Below are positions 38,938 to 48,986 of a DNA stretch of 64,000 bases, piece after piece. The position numbers and the translations under genes are program-made. Position 1 is the stretch's first letter. Each line of letters begins with the position of its first letter. The notes below the pieces were generated by a model that was given only the letters and a program-made list of their open reading frames with translations, did not search any database and was not told the origin of the DNA. This stretch comes from Citrobacter braakii. GTDB taxonomy: Bacteria > Pseudomonadota > Gammaproteobacteria > Enterobacterales > Enterobacteriaceae. The stretch is taken from positions 42,819 through 106,818 of the forward strand of contig NZ_NAEW01000013.1 in assembly GCF_002075345.1 (NCBI RefSeq), read 5' to 3'.

Positions 38938-41250
38938 ATGATGCGCGGGTTGGGGAAACGCGGCTGCTGGCTCTGGCTGGCAGCCGTTGCGCTATTGCTG
39001 GTAGCGGTGGTTTGGGCGGCAGATAAAATCTGGCCGCTGCCGCTTCACGAAGTCGATCCGGCACGTGTCGTGGTGGCTTACGATGGTACGCCGCTATGGC
39101 GCTTCGCCGACGCGGACGGTATCTGGCGTTATCCGGTGACTATTGATGAGGTGTCCCCCCGTTACCTTGAGGCGTTAATCAACTACGAAGACCGCTGGTT
39201 CTGGAAACATCCCGGCGTCAATCCGTTTTCAGTGCTGCGCGCGGCATGGCAGGACCTCTCCTCAGGTCGCGTCGTTTCAGGCGGCAGTACGCTCACCATG
39301 CAGGTCGCACGATTGCTCGATCCCCACCCGCGAACTTTCGGCGGCAAGTTCCGCCAGCTCTGGCGCGCATTGCAGCTGGAATGGCATCTTTCTAAGCGCG
39401 ACATCCTGACGCTATATCTTAACCGTGCGCCGTTTGGCGGCACGCTGCAGGGCGTGGGGGCGGCGAGCTGGGCCTACCTTGGTAAATCTCCCGCACAGTT
39501 GAGTTATTCCGATGCCGCGCTGCTGGCCGTGTTGCCGCAGGCACCGAGCCGTCTGCGCCCGGACCGCTGGCCGGATCGCGCTGAAGCGGCGCGCAATAAA
39601 GTGCTTGAGCGCATGGCTACGCAGGGCGTTTGGCCTGCCAGACAGGTGCAGGAGTCACGCGAAGAACCGGTCTGGCTGGCGCCCAGACAAATGCCGCAGC
39701 TAGCGCCGTTATTCTCGCGCATGATGCTGGGAAAAAGCCGGAGCGATAAAATCGTGACCACCCTTGACGCCGGATTGCAGCGCCAACTGGAAGAGCTGGC
39801 GCAAAACTGGAAGGGCCGCTTACCTGCGCGCAGTTCGCTGGCGATGATTGTGGTCGATCACACTGATATGAGCGTGCGTGGCTGGGTGGGGTCGGTAGAT
39901 ATGAATGACGACTCCCGCTTTGGCCATGTGGATATGGTGAATGCGATCCGCTCGCCGGGCTCGGTGCTGAAGCCGTTTATCTATGGTCTGGCGCTGGATG
40001 ACGGATTAATTCATCCTGCTTCATTGTTGCAGGATGTGCCGCGTCGAACCGGAGATTATCGACCAGGGAATTTTGACAGTGGTTTTCATGGTCCGGTGAG
40101 TATGAGCGAAGCGCTGGTGCGCTCGCTGAATTTACCCGCCGTGCAGGTACTTGAAGCCTATGGCTCGAAGCGTTTTGCCGCATCGTTACGTAACGTTGGC
40201 TTACCGTTGTATCTGCCCGCAGGTGCCGCACCGAATCTGTCGCTGATTTTGGGCGGGGCAGGGGCCAGACTGGAAGACATGGCGGCGGCGTACAGTGCGT
40301 TTGCCCGTCAGGGAAAAGCGGGGAAACTGCGCCTGCAGCCAGACGATCCACTGCTGGAGCGTCCGTTGATGTCGGTGGGCGCGGCGTGGATTATTCGCCG
40401 CATTATGGCCGACGAAGCGCAACCGCTGCCGGATAACGCGCTGAGCAGAGTGGTTCCGCTGGCGTGGAAAACGGGTACCAGTTATGGCTATCGCGATGCG
40501 TGGGCGATTGGCGTTAACGCCCGTTATGTGATGGGTATCTGGACTGGCAGACCCGACGGTACGCCGGTGGTGGGCCAGTTTGGTTTTGCCAGCGCCGTGC
40601 CGCTGCTCAATCAGGTCAACAATCTTTTGCTCTCTCGCGGGACAAATCAGCCGGAGGATCCGCGCCCTGAATCCGTTAGCCGCGGCGTAGTGTGCTGGCC
40701 GGGTGGGCAGTCACTTGCGCCCGGAGACAGTAACTGTCGACGCCGTCTGGCAACCTGGCTGCTGGACGGCAGCCAGCCGCCCACGTTGTTATTGCCCGAA
40801 CAGGAGGGCGTGAGTGGCATTCGTTTCCCCGTCTGGCTGGATGATGAAGGCAAACGTGTGGCGGCGGATTGCCCGCAGGCGCGCGAACAAACGTTAATCG
40901 TCTGGCCTTTACCGCTGGAGCCATGGCTGCCGGAGTCAGAGCGCCGTGGGGCGAGATTACCACCGGTTTCTGCCACGTGTCCGCCGCTGGGGCAGGATGC
41001 TTCGCTGCCGTTGCAGTTGACAGGGGTTCGTGATGGCGCGATTGTGAAGCGTTTACCCGGCTCTGCGCTGGCCTCATTGCCGGTACAAACCAGCGGTGGG
41101 ACTGGCGATCGCTGGTGGTTTCTTAACGGTGAACGGCTGGATGAACGCGGACGCCGTCTTACGCTACGGCTGGCGACCAAAGGGGATTATCAACTGCTGG
41201 TGATGGATGACGCCGGACAGGTGGCGACGGTGAGATTTTCGTTGCAGTAG
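38938..41250 (+). CDS. pbpC: PbpC, penicillin-binding protein 1C
   Basis: A 770-residue class A-type penicillin-binding protein with one N-terminal membrane anchor (about residues 10-28). The glycosyltransferase domain has NYEDRWFWKHPGVNP and GGSTLTMQVARLL. The transpeptidase domain has SPGSVLKPF (catalytic Ser) and KTGTS, and a C-terminal biPBP domain follows. Its start abuts the yfhM stop, the conserved repair-and-defence pairing of enterobacteria. Confidence 0.97.
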   Translation: MMRGLGKRGCWLWLAAVALLLVAVVWAADKIWPLPLHEVDPARVVVAYDGTPLWRFADADGIWRYPVTIDEVSPRYLEALINYEDRWFWKHPGVNPFSVLRAAWQDLSSGRVVSGGSTLTMQVARLLDPHPRTFGGKFRQLWRALQLEWHLSKRDILTLYLNRAPFGGTLQGVGAASWAYLGKSPAQLSYSDAALLAVLPQAPSRLRPDRWPDRAEAARNKVLERMATQGVWPARQVQESREEPVWLAPRQMPQLAPLFSRMMLGKSRSDKIVTTLDAGLQRQLEELAQNWKGRLPARSSLAMIVVDHTDMSVRGWVGSVDMNDDSRFGHVDMVNAIRSPGSVLKPFIYGLALDDGLIHPASLLQDVPRRTGDYRPGNFDSGFHGPVSMSEALVRSLNLPAVQVLEAYGSKRFAASLRNVGLPLYLPAGAAPNLSLILGGAGARLEDMAAAYSAFARQGKAGKLRLQPDDPLLERPLMSVGAAWIIRRIMADEAQPLPDNALSRVVPLAWKTGTSYGYRDAWAIGVNARYVMGIWTGRPDGTPVVGQFGFASAVPLLNQVNNLLLSRGTNQPEDPRPESVSRGVVCWPGGQSLAPGDSNCRRRLATWLLDGSQPPTLLLPEQEGVSGIRFPVWLDDEGKRVAADCPQAREQTLIVWPLPLEPWLPESERRGARLPPVSATCPPLGQDASLPLQLTGVRDGAIVKRLPGSALASLPVQTSGGTGDRWWFLNGERLDERGRRLTLRLATKGDYQLLVMDDAGQVATVRFSLQ

Positions 41251-41386
41251 ACCACCAGGTGACTTTTGTTGCTAAAATTCATCTTATTTTAAAGAAATGT
41301 TATCTTCGTCAATAGTCAATTGCCGGGATGCTCTTTATAATCCGCGCCAGGTAAACAACAACAAAACATCTTTTTCAGAGGTAATC

Positions 41387-41818
41387 ATGGCTATTGAACG
41401 TACTTTTTCCATCATCAAACCAAACGCGGTGGCAAAAAACGTTATTGGGAGCATCTTTGCGCGCTTTGAAGCAGCAGGGTTCAAAATTGTCGGTACTAAA
41501 ATGCTGCACCTGACCGTTGAGCAGGCGCGTGGCTTCTATGCTGAGCATGATGGTAAGCCGTTCTTTGACGGTCTGGTTGAATTCATGACCTCCGGTCCAA
41601 TCGTTGTTTCTGTTCTGGAAAGCGAAAATGCCGTACAGCGTCACCGTGATCTGCTGGGTGCAACCAACCCGGCGAATGCGCTGGCGGGTACTCTGCGTGC
41701 AGACTACGCTGATAGCTTCACTGAGAACGGTACTCACGGTTCCGACTCCGTTGAATCTGCCGCGCGTGAAATCGCCTATTTCTTCGGTGAAGGCGAGGTT
41801 TGCCCGCGCACGCGCTAA
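41387..41818 (+). CDS. ndk: Ndk, nucleoside diphosphate kinase
   Basis: A 143-residue enzyme that equilibrates nucleoside di- and triphosphates with ATP. The catalytic phosphohistidine is in NGTHGSDS (about residue 117). The start [15 protein letters not shown] follows AGAGG; the open frame extends upstream without support. Confidence 0.98.
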   Translation: MAIERTFSIIKPNAVAKNVIGSIFARFEAAGFKIVGTKMLHLTVEQARGFYAEHDGKPFFDGLVEFMTSGPIVVSVLESENAVQRHRDLLGATNPANALAGTLRADYADSFTENGTHGSDSVESAAREIAYFFGEGEVCPRTR

Positions 41819-41986
41819 TCTCCTGCGTCTTTCACATCGCATCGTTTTCTATGCTTTCGGGGAGGCTCGAACGTGCCGCTTTCCTGCGATGCGAAATCCT
41901 TTGGAGAGGAATTAGCGATTTACATATTATTTTCGCTAATGCTTCGTGCAAACGTGGCATACCTGCGCCAGACTTTGTACAATGCA

Positions 41987-42028
41987 ACGCCCCGGAAGAG
42001 CAGAACGCTTGCCGGGGCGTTTCTTTTT
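41987..42028 (+). terminator. Terminator between ndk and rlmN
   Basis: ACGCCCCGG pairs with CCGGGGCGT (9 bp, 16-base loop), followed by TTCTTTTT. It lies 169 bases after ndk and 46 bases before the rlmN start. Confidence 0.88.
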
Positions 42029-42074
42029 AACCCTCCACGGGCCACAACGTGTAACAACGAGGCCGGAAAAAATT

Positions 42075-43241
42075 ATGTCTGAATTAGTTAACACCTCTGA
42101 AGTCGTCATTCCTGCGGTTCCAAATAAAAATGGAAAAATCAACCTGCTGGATCTGAACCGTCAGCAAATGCGCGAATTCTTCAAAGATATGGGTGAAAAA
42201 CCGTTTCGTGCCGATCAGGTCATGAAGTGGATGTACCACTATTGCAGCGACAACTTTGATGACATGACTGACATCAATAAGGTGCTGCGTAACAAGCTGA
42301 AAGAAGTGGCTGAAATTCGCGCCCCGGAAGTGGTGGAAGAGCAGCGTTCCTCTGACGGTACGATCAAATGGGCCATCGCGGTTGGCGATCAGCGCGTAGA
42401 AACCGTGTATATCCCGGAAGACGATCGCGCGACCCTGTGTGTTTCTTCACAGGTCGGTTGTGCATTAGAGTGTAAATTCTGCTCTACGGCGCAACAGGGC
42501 TTTAACCGTAACCTGCGGGTGTCGGAAATCATTGGTCAGGTCTGGCGTGCGGCGAAAATCGTCGGCGCGGTGAAAGCAACGGGCGTGCGTCCTATCACTA
42601 ACGTGGTGATGATGGGGATGGGCGAGCCGTTGCTCAACCTGACCAACGTGGTGCCAGCGATGGAAATCATGCTGGATGACTTCGGTTTTGGGCTGTCAAA
42701 GCGTCGCGTCACGCTCTCCACCTCAGGCGTTGTCCCTGCGCTGGATAAGTTGGGCGATATGATTGATGTCGCGCTAGCGATTTCTCTGCATGCGCCGAAC
42801 GATGAAATTCGTGACGAAATTGTACCTATCAACAAAAAGTACAATATCGAAACATTCCTTGGCGCGGTTCGTCGTTATCTGGAGAAGTCCAACGCTAACC
42901 AGGGTCGTGTGACCATTGAGTATGTGATGTTAGATCACATCAATGATGGTACTGAACACGCACATCAGTTGGCAGAGCTGCTGAAAGATACGCCGTGTAA
43001 GATTAACCTGATCCCGTGGAACCCGTTCCCAGGCGCGCCGTATGGCCGTAGCTCTAACAGCCGTATCGATCGTTTCTCCAAAGTGTTGATGAGCTATGGT
43101 TTTACTACCATCGTGCGTAAAACACGTGGCGATGACATCGATGCAGCCTGCGGTCAGCTGGCGGGTGACGTTATCGACCGTACCAAGCGTACTCTGCGTA
43201 AGCGTATGCAGGGCGACGCTATCGATATCAAGACCGTTTGA
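42075..43241 (+). CDS. rlmN: RlmN, 23S rRNA A2503 and tRNA A37 C2-methyltransferase
   Basis: A 388-residue radical SAM enzyme. The cluster motif CALECKFC (C-x3-C-x2-C) is at about residue 129, and the mechanistic cysteine is in [11 protein letters not shown] near residue 359. It methylates C2 of adenine by a methyl-Cys mechanism. The N-terminus ([11 protein letters not shown]) is slightly longer and more divergent than in E. coli. First gene ahead of rodZ, ispG and hisS. Confidence 0.97.
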   Translation: MSELVNTSEVVIPAVPNKNGKINLLDLNRQQMREFFKDMGEKPFRADQVMKWMYHYCSDNFDDMTDINKVLRNKLKEVAEIRAPEVVEEQRSSDGTIKWAIAVGDQRVETVYIPEDDRATLCVSSQVGCALECKFCSTAQQGFNRNLRVSEIIGQVWRAAKIVGAVKATGVRPITNVVMMGMGEPLLNLTNVVPAMEIMLDDFGFGLSKRRVTLSTSGVVPALDKLGDMIDVALAISLHAPNDEIRDEIVPINKKYNIETFLGAVRRYLEKSNANQGRVTIEYVMLDHINDGTEHAHQLAELLKDTPCKINLIPWNPFPGAPYGRSSNSRIDRFSKVLMSYGFTTIVRKTRGDDIDAACGQLAGDVIDRTKRTLRKRMQGDAIDIKTV

Positions 43242-43248
43242 TGTTGAG

Positions 43249-43281
43249 TGCACTACGGTATAATTCATGTACCGTAGTGCA
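43249..43281 (+). repeat. Perfect 12-bp inverted repeat after rlmN
   Basis: TGCACTACGGTA and TACCGTAGTGCA pair perfectly with a 9-base loop, 7 bases after the rlmN stop. No T run follows, so it is a message-stabilising or protein-binding structure rather than a standard terminator. The following 245 bases to rodZ hold no gene that I can support and probably carry a rodZ promoter. Confidence 0.6.
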
Positions 43282-43525
43282 ACGTAAGCCAAATGAGGTT
43301 CTTTGTTGTTGTTGTCAGGTCAATAATAACGGTGCGTTTTTGTCGACTTTAAGGCAGTATGTAACGGCGCAACAAGCCTTTAGCCCTCAGGTTTACGTTG
43401 TTTTGTCTTTGATAGTCTGACCGTTTTATACTGTCTGACGAAGGTTAACTGACCAGATGTTTCGCGGTGTGGGTGAGCATTGTGGCTCGCCGGCATCAGA
43501 ACCCAAATTTACGCAGCTGTAGCGA

Positions 43526-44515
43526 ATGAATACTGAAGCCACGCACGACAAAAATGAAGCACTATCCACCGGCGTTCGTCTGCGCAATGCCCGTGAACAA
43601 CTCGGATTCAGCCAGCAGGCAGTCGCGGAGCGACTTTGCCTGAAGGTCTCCACGGTACGTGATATTGAAGAAGATAAGGCACCAGCCGATCTCGCTTCAA
43701 CATTCCTGCGCGGTTATATCCGTTCTTATGCGCGTCTGGTGCATATTCCTGAAGAAGAACTGTTGCCAGGGCTGGAAAAACAGGCTCCGATTCGCCCAGC
43801 CAAAGTCGCACCGATGCAGAGCTTCTCGCTCGGTAAGCGTCGTAAAAAACGCGACGGCTGGTTAATGACCTTTACCTGGCTGGTGCTGTTTGTCGTTGTC
43901 GGACTGACGGGAGCCTGGTGGTGGCAGAACCATAAAGCGCAGCAGGAAGAGATTACCACCATGGCCGATCAATCCTCCGCTGAGCTGAATGCCGGTAAAG
44001 ATGGTGCGCAGAACGTACCGTTAGATACCAGCGCCGCAGCGGGTCAGGATACTACCCCGGCTCCAGACGATGGCGCGGTGGCGGACGCAGCGCCTACGCC
44101 AGATGTTGCTGCAACCCCGGCACCTGCCGCTGATGCGCAGCAGAATGCCGTTGTGGCACCTTCTCAGGCTAACGTCGATACCGCAACTGCTGCGCCAGCG
44201 ACCGCGGCGCTGCTGCCGACTGACCAGGCGGGTGTCACTACCCCAGCCGCCGATCCTAACGCACTGGTAATGAACTTTACCGCCGATTGCTGGCTGGAAG
44301 TGACCGATGCGACCGGAAAAAAACTGTTCAGTGGTATGCAGCGTAAGGACGGCAATCTGAATCTGACGGGTCAGGCGCCGTACAAACTGAAAATTGGCGC
44401 TCCGGCGGCAGTGCAGATTCAGTTCCAGGGTAAACCTGTCGATCTGAGTCGTTTTATCAGAACTAACCAGGTTGCGCGTCTGACCGTTAATGCCGAACAA
44501 TCACCGGCTCAGTAA
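43526..44515 (+). CDS. rodZ: RodZ, cell-shape protein linking MreB to the membrane
   Basis: A 329-residue bitopic protein. The cytoplasmic helix-turn-helix (about residues 15-85: [19 protein letters not shown] type) binds MreB. One membrane helix lies near residues 112-132 ([17 protein letters not shown]), then a Pro/Ala/Thr-rich periplasmic linker and a C-terminal beta domain from about residue 245. The linker is a little shorter than in E. coli, so the protein is 8 residues shorter. Confidence 0.96.
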   Translation: MNTEATHDKNEALSTGVRLRNAREQLGFSQQAVAERLCLKVSTVRDIEEDKAPADLASTFLRGYIRSYARLVHIPEEELLPGLEKQAPIRPAKVAPMQSFSLGKRRKKRDGWLMTFTWLVLFVVVGLTGAWWWQNHKAQQEEITTMADQSSAELNAGKDGAQNVPLDTSAAAGQDTTPAPDDGAVADAAPTPDVAATPAPAADAQQNAVVAPSQANVDTATAAPATAALLPTDQAGVTTPAADPNALVMNFTADCWLEVTDATGKKLFSGMQRKDGNLNLTGQAPYKLKIGAPAAVQIQFQGKPVDLSRFIRTNQVARLTVNAEQSPAQ

Positions 44516-44541
44516 CAGACGGCAATGCGGGAGATTTTTTA

Positions 44542-45660
44542 ATGCATAACCAGGCTCCAATTCAACGTAGAAAATCAACACGCATTTACGTTGGGAACGT
44601 GCCGATCGGCGATGGCGCGCCCATCGCCGTACAGTCTATGACCAATACGCGTACCACAGATGTGGAAGCGACGGTTAATCAGATCAAAGCGCTGGAACGC
44701 GTCGGCGCAGATATTGTTCGTGTCTCTGTACCGACAATGGATGCCGCAGAAGCGTTCAAGCTTATCAAACAGCAGGTTAATGTCCCGCTGGTTGCCGATA
44801 TTCACTTCGACTATCGTATCGCGCTGAAGGTGGCGGAATACGGCGTCGATTGCCTGCGTATCAACCCAGGTAATATCGGTAATGAAGAGCGTATTCGCAT
44901 GGTAGTGGACTGCGCTCGTGATAAAAATATTCCTATCCGTATCGGCGTCAACGCCGGATCGCTGGAAAAAGATCTGCAGGAAAAATACGGTGAACCGACG
45001 CCGCAGGCGCTGCTGGAATCCGCTATGCGCCATGTGGATCACCTCGATCGTCTGAACTTCGATCAATTCAAAGTCAGCGTTAAAGCGTCTGACGTTTTCC
45101 TCGCCGTAGAATCCTATCGCCTGCTGGCGAAACAGATCGATCAACCGCTGCATTTGGGGATCACCGAAGCCGGTGGCGCACGCAGTGGGGCGGTAAAATC
45201 AGCGATCGGTTTAGGATTGCTGTTGTCCGAAGGGATCGGCGATACGCTGCGTGTCTCTTTGGCGGCGGATCCGGTGGAAGAGATCAAGGTTGGCTTCGAT
45301 ATCCTGAAATCGCTGCGCATTCGTGCCCGCGGGATCAACTTTATCGCCTGCCCAACCTGCTCGCGTCAGGAGTTCGACGTTATCGGTACGGTGAACGCGC
45401 TGGAACAACGTCTGGAAGATATCATTACGCCAATGGATGTTTCGATCATCGGCTGCGTGGTGAACGGTCCTGGCGAAGCGCTGGTTTCTACGCTGGGCGT
45501 GACGGGCGGTAACAAGAAAAGCGGTCTGTATGAAGACGGCGTGCGTAAGGATCGACTCGATAACGACGATATGATTACGCAGCTTGAAGCCCGCATTCGC
45601 GCCAAAGCGAGTATCCTGGACGAAGCGCGTCGTATTGACGTGCAGCAGCTTGAAAAATAA
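44542..45660 (+). CDS. ispG: IspG (GcpE), HMBPP synthase
   Basis: A 372-residue [4Fe-4S] enzyme that converts methylerythritol cyclodiphosphate to HMBPP in the MEP isoprenoid pathway. The cluster ligands are in [11 protein letters not shown] (two Cys) and [10 protein letters not shown] (third Cys and the Glu ligand). The N-terminal TIM barrel is normal. It follows rodZ by 26 bases. Confidence 0.98.
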   Translation: MHNQAPIQRRKSTRIYVGNVPIGDGAPIAVQSMTNTRTTDVEATVNQIKALERVGADIVRVSVPTMDAAEAFKLIKQQVNVPLVADIHFDYRIALKVAEYGVDCLRINPGNIGNEERIRMVVDCARDKNIPIRIGVNAGSLEKDLQEKYGEPTPQALLESAMRHVDHLDRLNFDQFKVSVKASDVFLAVESYRLLAKQIDQPLHLGITEAGGARSGAVKSAIGLGLLLSEGIGDTLRVSLAADPVEEIKVGFDILKSLRIRARGINFIACPTCSRQEFDVIGTVNALEQRLEDIITPMDVSIIGCVVNGPGEALVSTLGVTGGNKKSGLYEDGVRKDRLDNDDMITQLEARIRAKASILDEARRIDVQQLEK

Positions 45661-45663
45661 CAA

Positions 45664-45750
45664 CGTGATGGGAAGCGGCGTGCTTCCCGTGTATGATTGA
45701 ACCCGCATGGCGCCCGCATTGTTCGGGTTAGCGCTGAGGGTTCATTTTTA
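45664..45750 (+). ncRNA. sroE: SroE small RNA
   Basis: The 110-base ispG-hisS interval folds into a hairpin (GGGAAGC/GCTTCCC, 45669-45687) and a 3' terminator stem (TGAACCC at 45698-45704 with GGGTTCA at 45738-45744) followed by TTTTTA. E. coli SroE, about 90 nt, is known from exactly this position between gcpE and hisS. Its 5' end is not determinable here, and it may be a processed piece of the ispG-hisS message. Confidence 0.7.
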
Positions 45751-45770
45751 TATTCATAAAGAGAATAAAC

Positions 45771-47045
45771 GTGGCAAAAAACATTCAAGCCATTCGCGGC
45801 ATGAACGATTATCTGCCTGGCGAAACCGCCATCTGGCAGCGCATTGAAGGCACTCTCAAAAACGTGCTCGGCAGCTACGGTTACAGTGAAATCCGCTTGC
45901 CGATTGTAGAGCAGACCCCGTTATTCAAACGCGCGATCGGTGAAGTCACTGACGTGGTTGAAAAAGAGATGTATACCTTTGAGGACCGTAATGGCGACAG
46001 CCTGACGTTGCGTCCTGAAGGGACTGCGGGCTGCGTACGCGCCGGCATCGAACATGGTCTCCTGTACAATCAGGAACAGCGTCTGTGGTATATCGGGCCG
46101 ATGTTCCGCCACGAACGTCCGCAAAAAGGGCGCTATCGTCAATTCCATCAGCTGGGTGTCGAAGTGTTTGGCCTGCAAGGCCCGGACATCGATGCTGAAC
46201 TGATTATGCTGACCGCTCGCTGGTGGCGCGCGCTGGGTATTTCTCAGCATGTCAGCCTTGAGCTGAACTCAATTGGTTCGCTTGAAGCCCGCGCTAACTA
46301 CCGTGATGCGCTGGTCGCCTACCTGGAACAGCACAAAGAGAAACTGGACGAAGACTGCAAGCGCCGTATGTACACTAACCCGCTGCGCGTTCTCGACTCC
46401 AAAAACCCGGAAGTACAGGCGCTGCTCAACGACGCACCTGCGCTGGGCGACTATCTTGATGACGACTCTCGCGAGCACTTTGCGGGCCTGTGCAAACTGC
46501 TGGAATCCGCAGGTATTGCCTACACCGTCAATCAGCGTCTGGTTCGTGGTCTTGATTATTACAACCGCACCGTATTTGAGTGGGTTACCAGCAGCCTGGG
46601 CTCTCAGGGTACCGTGTGTGCCGGTGGGCGTTACGACGGTCTGGTAGAGCAACTTGGCGGTCGCGCAACGCCGGCCGTAGGCTTTGCCATGGGTCTGGAA
46701 CGACTTGTTTTGTTAGTTCAGGCAGTTAATCCGGAATTTAACGCTGATCCTGTTGTCGATATATACCTGGTCGCTTCGGGGGCGGATACGCAGTCGGTGG
46801 CAATGCGGCTTGCAGAACGTCTGCGCGATGAAGTTCCTGGTGTGAAACTGATGACAAACCACGGTGGCGGCAACTTTAAGAAACAGTTCGCCCGCGCCGA
46901 CAAGTGGGGCGCCCGCGTTGCACTGGTACTGGGCGAGTCCGAAGTGGCTGACGGTACTGTTGTAGTGAAGGATTTGCGCTCTGGTGAGCAAACGGCAGTA
47001 GCGCAGGATAGCGTTGCCGCGCATTTGCGCACTCTACTGGGCTAA
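45771..47045 (+). CDS. hisS: HisS, histidyl-tRNA synthetase
   Basis: A 424-residue class II synthetase. Motif 2 is [16 protein letters not shown], the HisRS-specific [14 protein letters not shown] and AGGRYDGL motifs are present, and motif 3 is GFAMGLERL. The C-terminal anticodon-binding domain starts near residue 325. Confidence 0.98.
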   Translation: MAKNIQAIRGMNDYLPGETAIWQRIEGTLKNVLGSYGYSEIRLPIVEQTPLFKRAIGEVTDVVEKEMYTFEDRNGDSLTLRPEGTAGCVRAGIEHGLLYNQEQRLWYIGPMFRHERPQKGRYRQFHQLGVEVFGLQGPDIDAELIMLTARWWRALGISQHVSLELNSIGSLEARANYRDALVAYLEQHKEKLDEDCKRRMYTNPLRVLDSKNPEVQALLNDAPALGDYLDDDSREHFAGLCKLLESAGIAYTVNQRLVRGLDYYNRTVFEWVTSSLGSQGTVCAGGRYDGLVEQLGGRATPAVGFAMGLERLVLLVQAVNPEFNADPVVDIYLVASGADTQSVAMRLAERLRDEVPGVKLMTNHGGGNFKKQFARADKWGARVALVLGESEVADGTVVVKDLRSGEQTAVAQDSVAAHLRTLLG

Positions 47046-47058
47046 GGAGAAGGACAGC

Positions 47059-47679
47059 GTGGAAATTTACGAGAACGAAAACGACCAGATTGATGCAGTA
47101 AAACGCTTCTTTGCTGAAAACGGCAAAGCGCTGGCTGTTGGGGTCATTTTAGGGGTTGGCGCGCTGGTTGGCTGGCGTTACTGGACCAGCCATCAGACGG
47201 AGTCCGCACGCTCTGCTTCTCTGGCATATCAAAATACGGTGACTGCGGTTAGCGCGGGTAAACCGGATAGTCTTCCTGCTGCAGAGAAATTTGCCGCAGA
47301 AAACAAAAATACCTACGGCGCGTTAGCTTCACTGGAACTGGCGCAGCAGTTTGTTGACCAAAATGAACTTGAGAAAGCCGCAAGCCAGCTGCAACAAGGC
47401 TTAGCAGCGACCAGCGATGAGAATCTCAAAGCGGTGATTAATCTGCGTCTGGCGCGTGTTCAGGTTCAGCTTAAACAGGCTGATACCGCGCTGAAAACAC
47501 TCGACACCATTAAAGGTGAAGGGTGGACGGCCATTGTTGCCGACCTGCGCGGTGAAGCATTGCTGAGCAAAGGCGATAAACAAGGTGCGCGTAGCGCATG
47601 GGAAGCGGGCGTGAAAAGCGATGCCTCTCCTGCTCTGAGCGAAATGATGCAGATGAAAATCAATAATTTGTCCATCTGA
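47059..47679 (+). CDS. yfgM: YfgM, ancillary SecYEG translocon subunit
   Basis: A 206-residue protein with a single membrane helix (about residues 22-42: GKALAVGVILGVGALVGW) and a periplasmic TPR-like domain. In E. coli it binds PpiD and SecYEG, and affects the Rcs response. The start is GTG at 47059, with AAGGAGAAGG upstream, giving MEIYENEND as in E. coli; ATG codons upstream lie inside hisS. Confidence 0.96.
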   Translation: MEIYENENDQIDAVKRFFAENGKALAVGVILGVGALVGWRYWTSHQTESARSASLAYQNTVTAVSAGKPDSLPAAEKFAAENKNTYGALASLELAQQFVDQNELEKAASQLQQGLAATSDENLKAVINLRLARVQVQLKQADTALKTLDTIKGEGWTAIVADLRGEALLSKGDKQGARSAWEAGVKSDASPALSEMMQMKINNLSI

Positions 47680-47689
47680 GAGGGACCCG

Positions 47690-48868
47690 ATGCAATTGCG
47701 TAAATTACTTCTGCCAGGGCTGCTTTCCGTTACCCTATTGAGCGGCTGTTCACTGTTTAGTGGCGAAGAAGATGTCGTTAAGATGTCCCCATTACCGGTG
47801 GTTGAAAACCAGTTTACTCCGTCTACGGACTGGAGCACCTCTGTAGGTAACGGTATTGGTGATTTCTATTCCAATCTTCATCCTGCGCTGGCGGATAACG
47901 TTGTCTATGCAGCCGATCGCGCCGGCGTCGTTAAGGCGTTGAATGCGGACGACGGCAAAGAAGTCTGGTCTGTTAATCTGGGTGAGAAAGACGGCTGGTT
48001 CTCCCGCGCATCTGCACAGCTTTCTGGCGGTGTAACCGTGTCCGGTGGCCATGTTTACATTGGCAGCGAAAAAGCGCAGGTTTATGCGCTGAACACCAGC
48101 GATGGTACCACCGCATGGCAGACGAAAGTTGCCGGTGAAGCGCTGTCTCGTCCTGTTGTGAGCGATGGCGTGGTATTAATTCACACCAGTAACGGTCAGT
48201 TGCAGGCCTTGAACGAAGCAGACGGCGCCATCAAATGGACCGTTAACCTCGACATGCCTTCTCTGTCTCTGCGCGGCGAATCTGCCCCAGCGACCGCCTT
48301 TGGCGCAGCTATCGTTGGCGGTGATAACGGCCGCGTAAGCGCCGTGCTGATGCAGCAGGGCCAGATGATTTGGCAGCAGCGTATTTCTCAGGCGACAGGT
48401 CCAACGGAAATCGATCGTCTGAGCGACGTTGATACCACGCCGGTTATCGTCAATGGCGTTGTCTACGCGCTGGCTTATAATGGTAACCTGACGGCGCTGG
48501 ATCTGCGCAGCGGCCAGATCATGTGGAAACGTGAACTGGGCTCAGTGAATGATTTCATCGTCGACGGTAACCGTATCTACCTGGTTGACCAGAACGACCG
48601 TGTACTGGCGCTAACCACCGATGGCGGCGTGACGCTGTGGACGCAAAGCGATCTGCTGCACCGTCTGCTGACGTCCCCGGTATTGTATAACGGCAATCTG
48701 GTCGTGGGTGATAGCGAAGGCTACCTGCACTGGATTAACGTTGACGATGGCCGCTTTGTCGCCCAGCAGAAAGTTGACAGCTCTGGTTTCCTGACCGAGC
48801 CGGTCTCTGCTGATGGTAAACTGCTGATCCAGGCGAAAGACGGTACGCTGTACTCTATTACGCGTTAA
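47690..48868 (+). CDS. bamB: BamB, outer-membrane assembly lipoprotein
   Basis: A 392-residue eight-bladed PQQ-like beta-propeller in the BAM complex. The lipoprotein signal ends LLSGC (Cys at about residue 20), followed by SLFSGEEDV. Repeated blade motifs such as AADRAGVVKALNADDGKEVW are visible. It lies 10 bases after yfgM. Confidence 0.98.
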   Translation: MQLRKLLLPGLLSVTLLSGCSLFSGEEDVVKMSPLPVVENQFTPSTDWSTSVGNGIGDFYSNLHPALADNVVYAADRAGVVKALNADDGKEVWSVNLGEKDGWFSRASAQLSGGVTVSGGHVYIGSEKAQVYALNTSDGTTAWQTKVAGEALSRPVVSDGVVLIHTSNGQLQALNEADGAIKWTVNLDMPSLSLRGESAPATAFGAAIVGGDNGRVSAVLMQQGQMIWQQRISQATGPTEIDRLSDVDTTPVIVNGVVYALAYNGNLTALDLRSGQIMWKRELGSVNDFIVDGNRIYLVDQNDRVLALTTDGGVTLWTQSDLLHRLLTSPVLYNGNLVVGDSEGYLHWINVDDGRFVAQQKVDSSGFLTEPVSADGKLLIQAKDGTLYSITR

Positions 48869-48890
48869 TCGTCCCGGCCGCTCGCTTTGA

Positions 48891-48924
48891 AAAACGGCTC
48901 CTGGTGCAGGGGCCGTTTTACTGT
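48891..48924 (+). terminator. Terminator-like hairpin between bamB and der
   Basis: AAAACGGC pairs with GCCGTTTT around a GC-rich loop and continues into T-rich sequence (ACTGTTTTT). Weak to moderate termination before der. Confidence 0.65.
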
Positions 48925-48986
48925 TTTTAACAACGGCGCAAAAAATGTGCCCGTTGTCTGATGATTTATTAAATGAGGCTTTAAAC

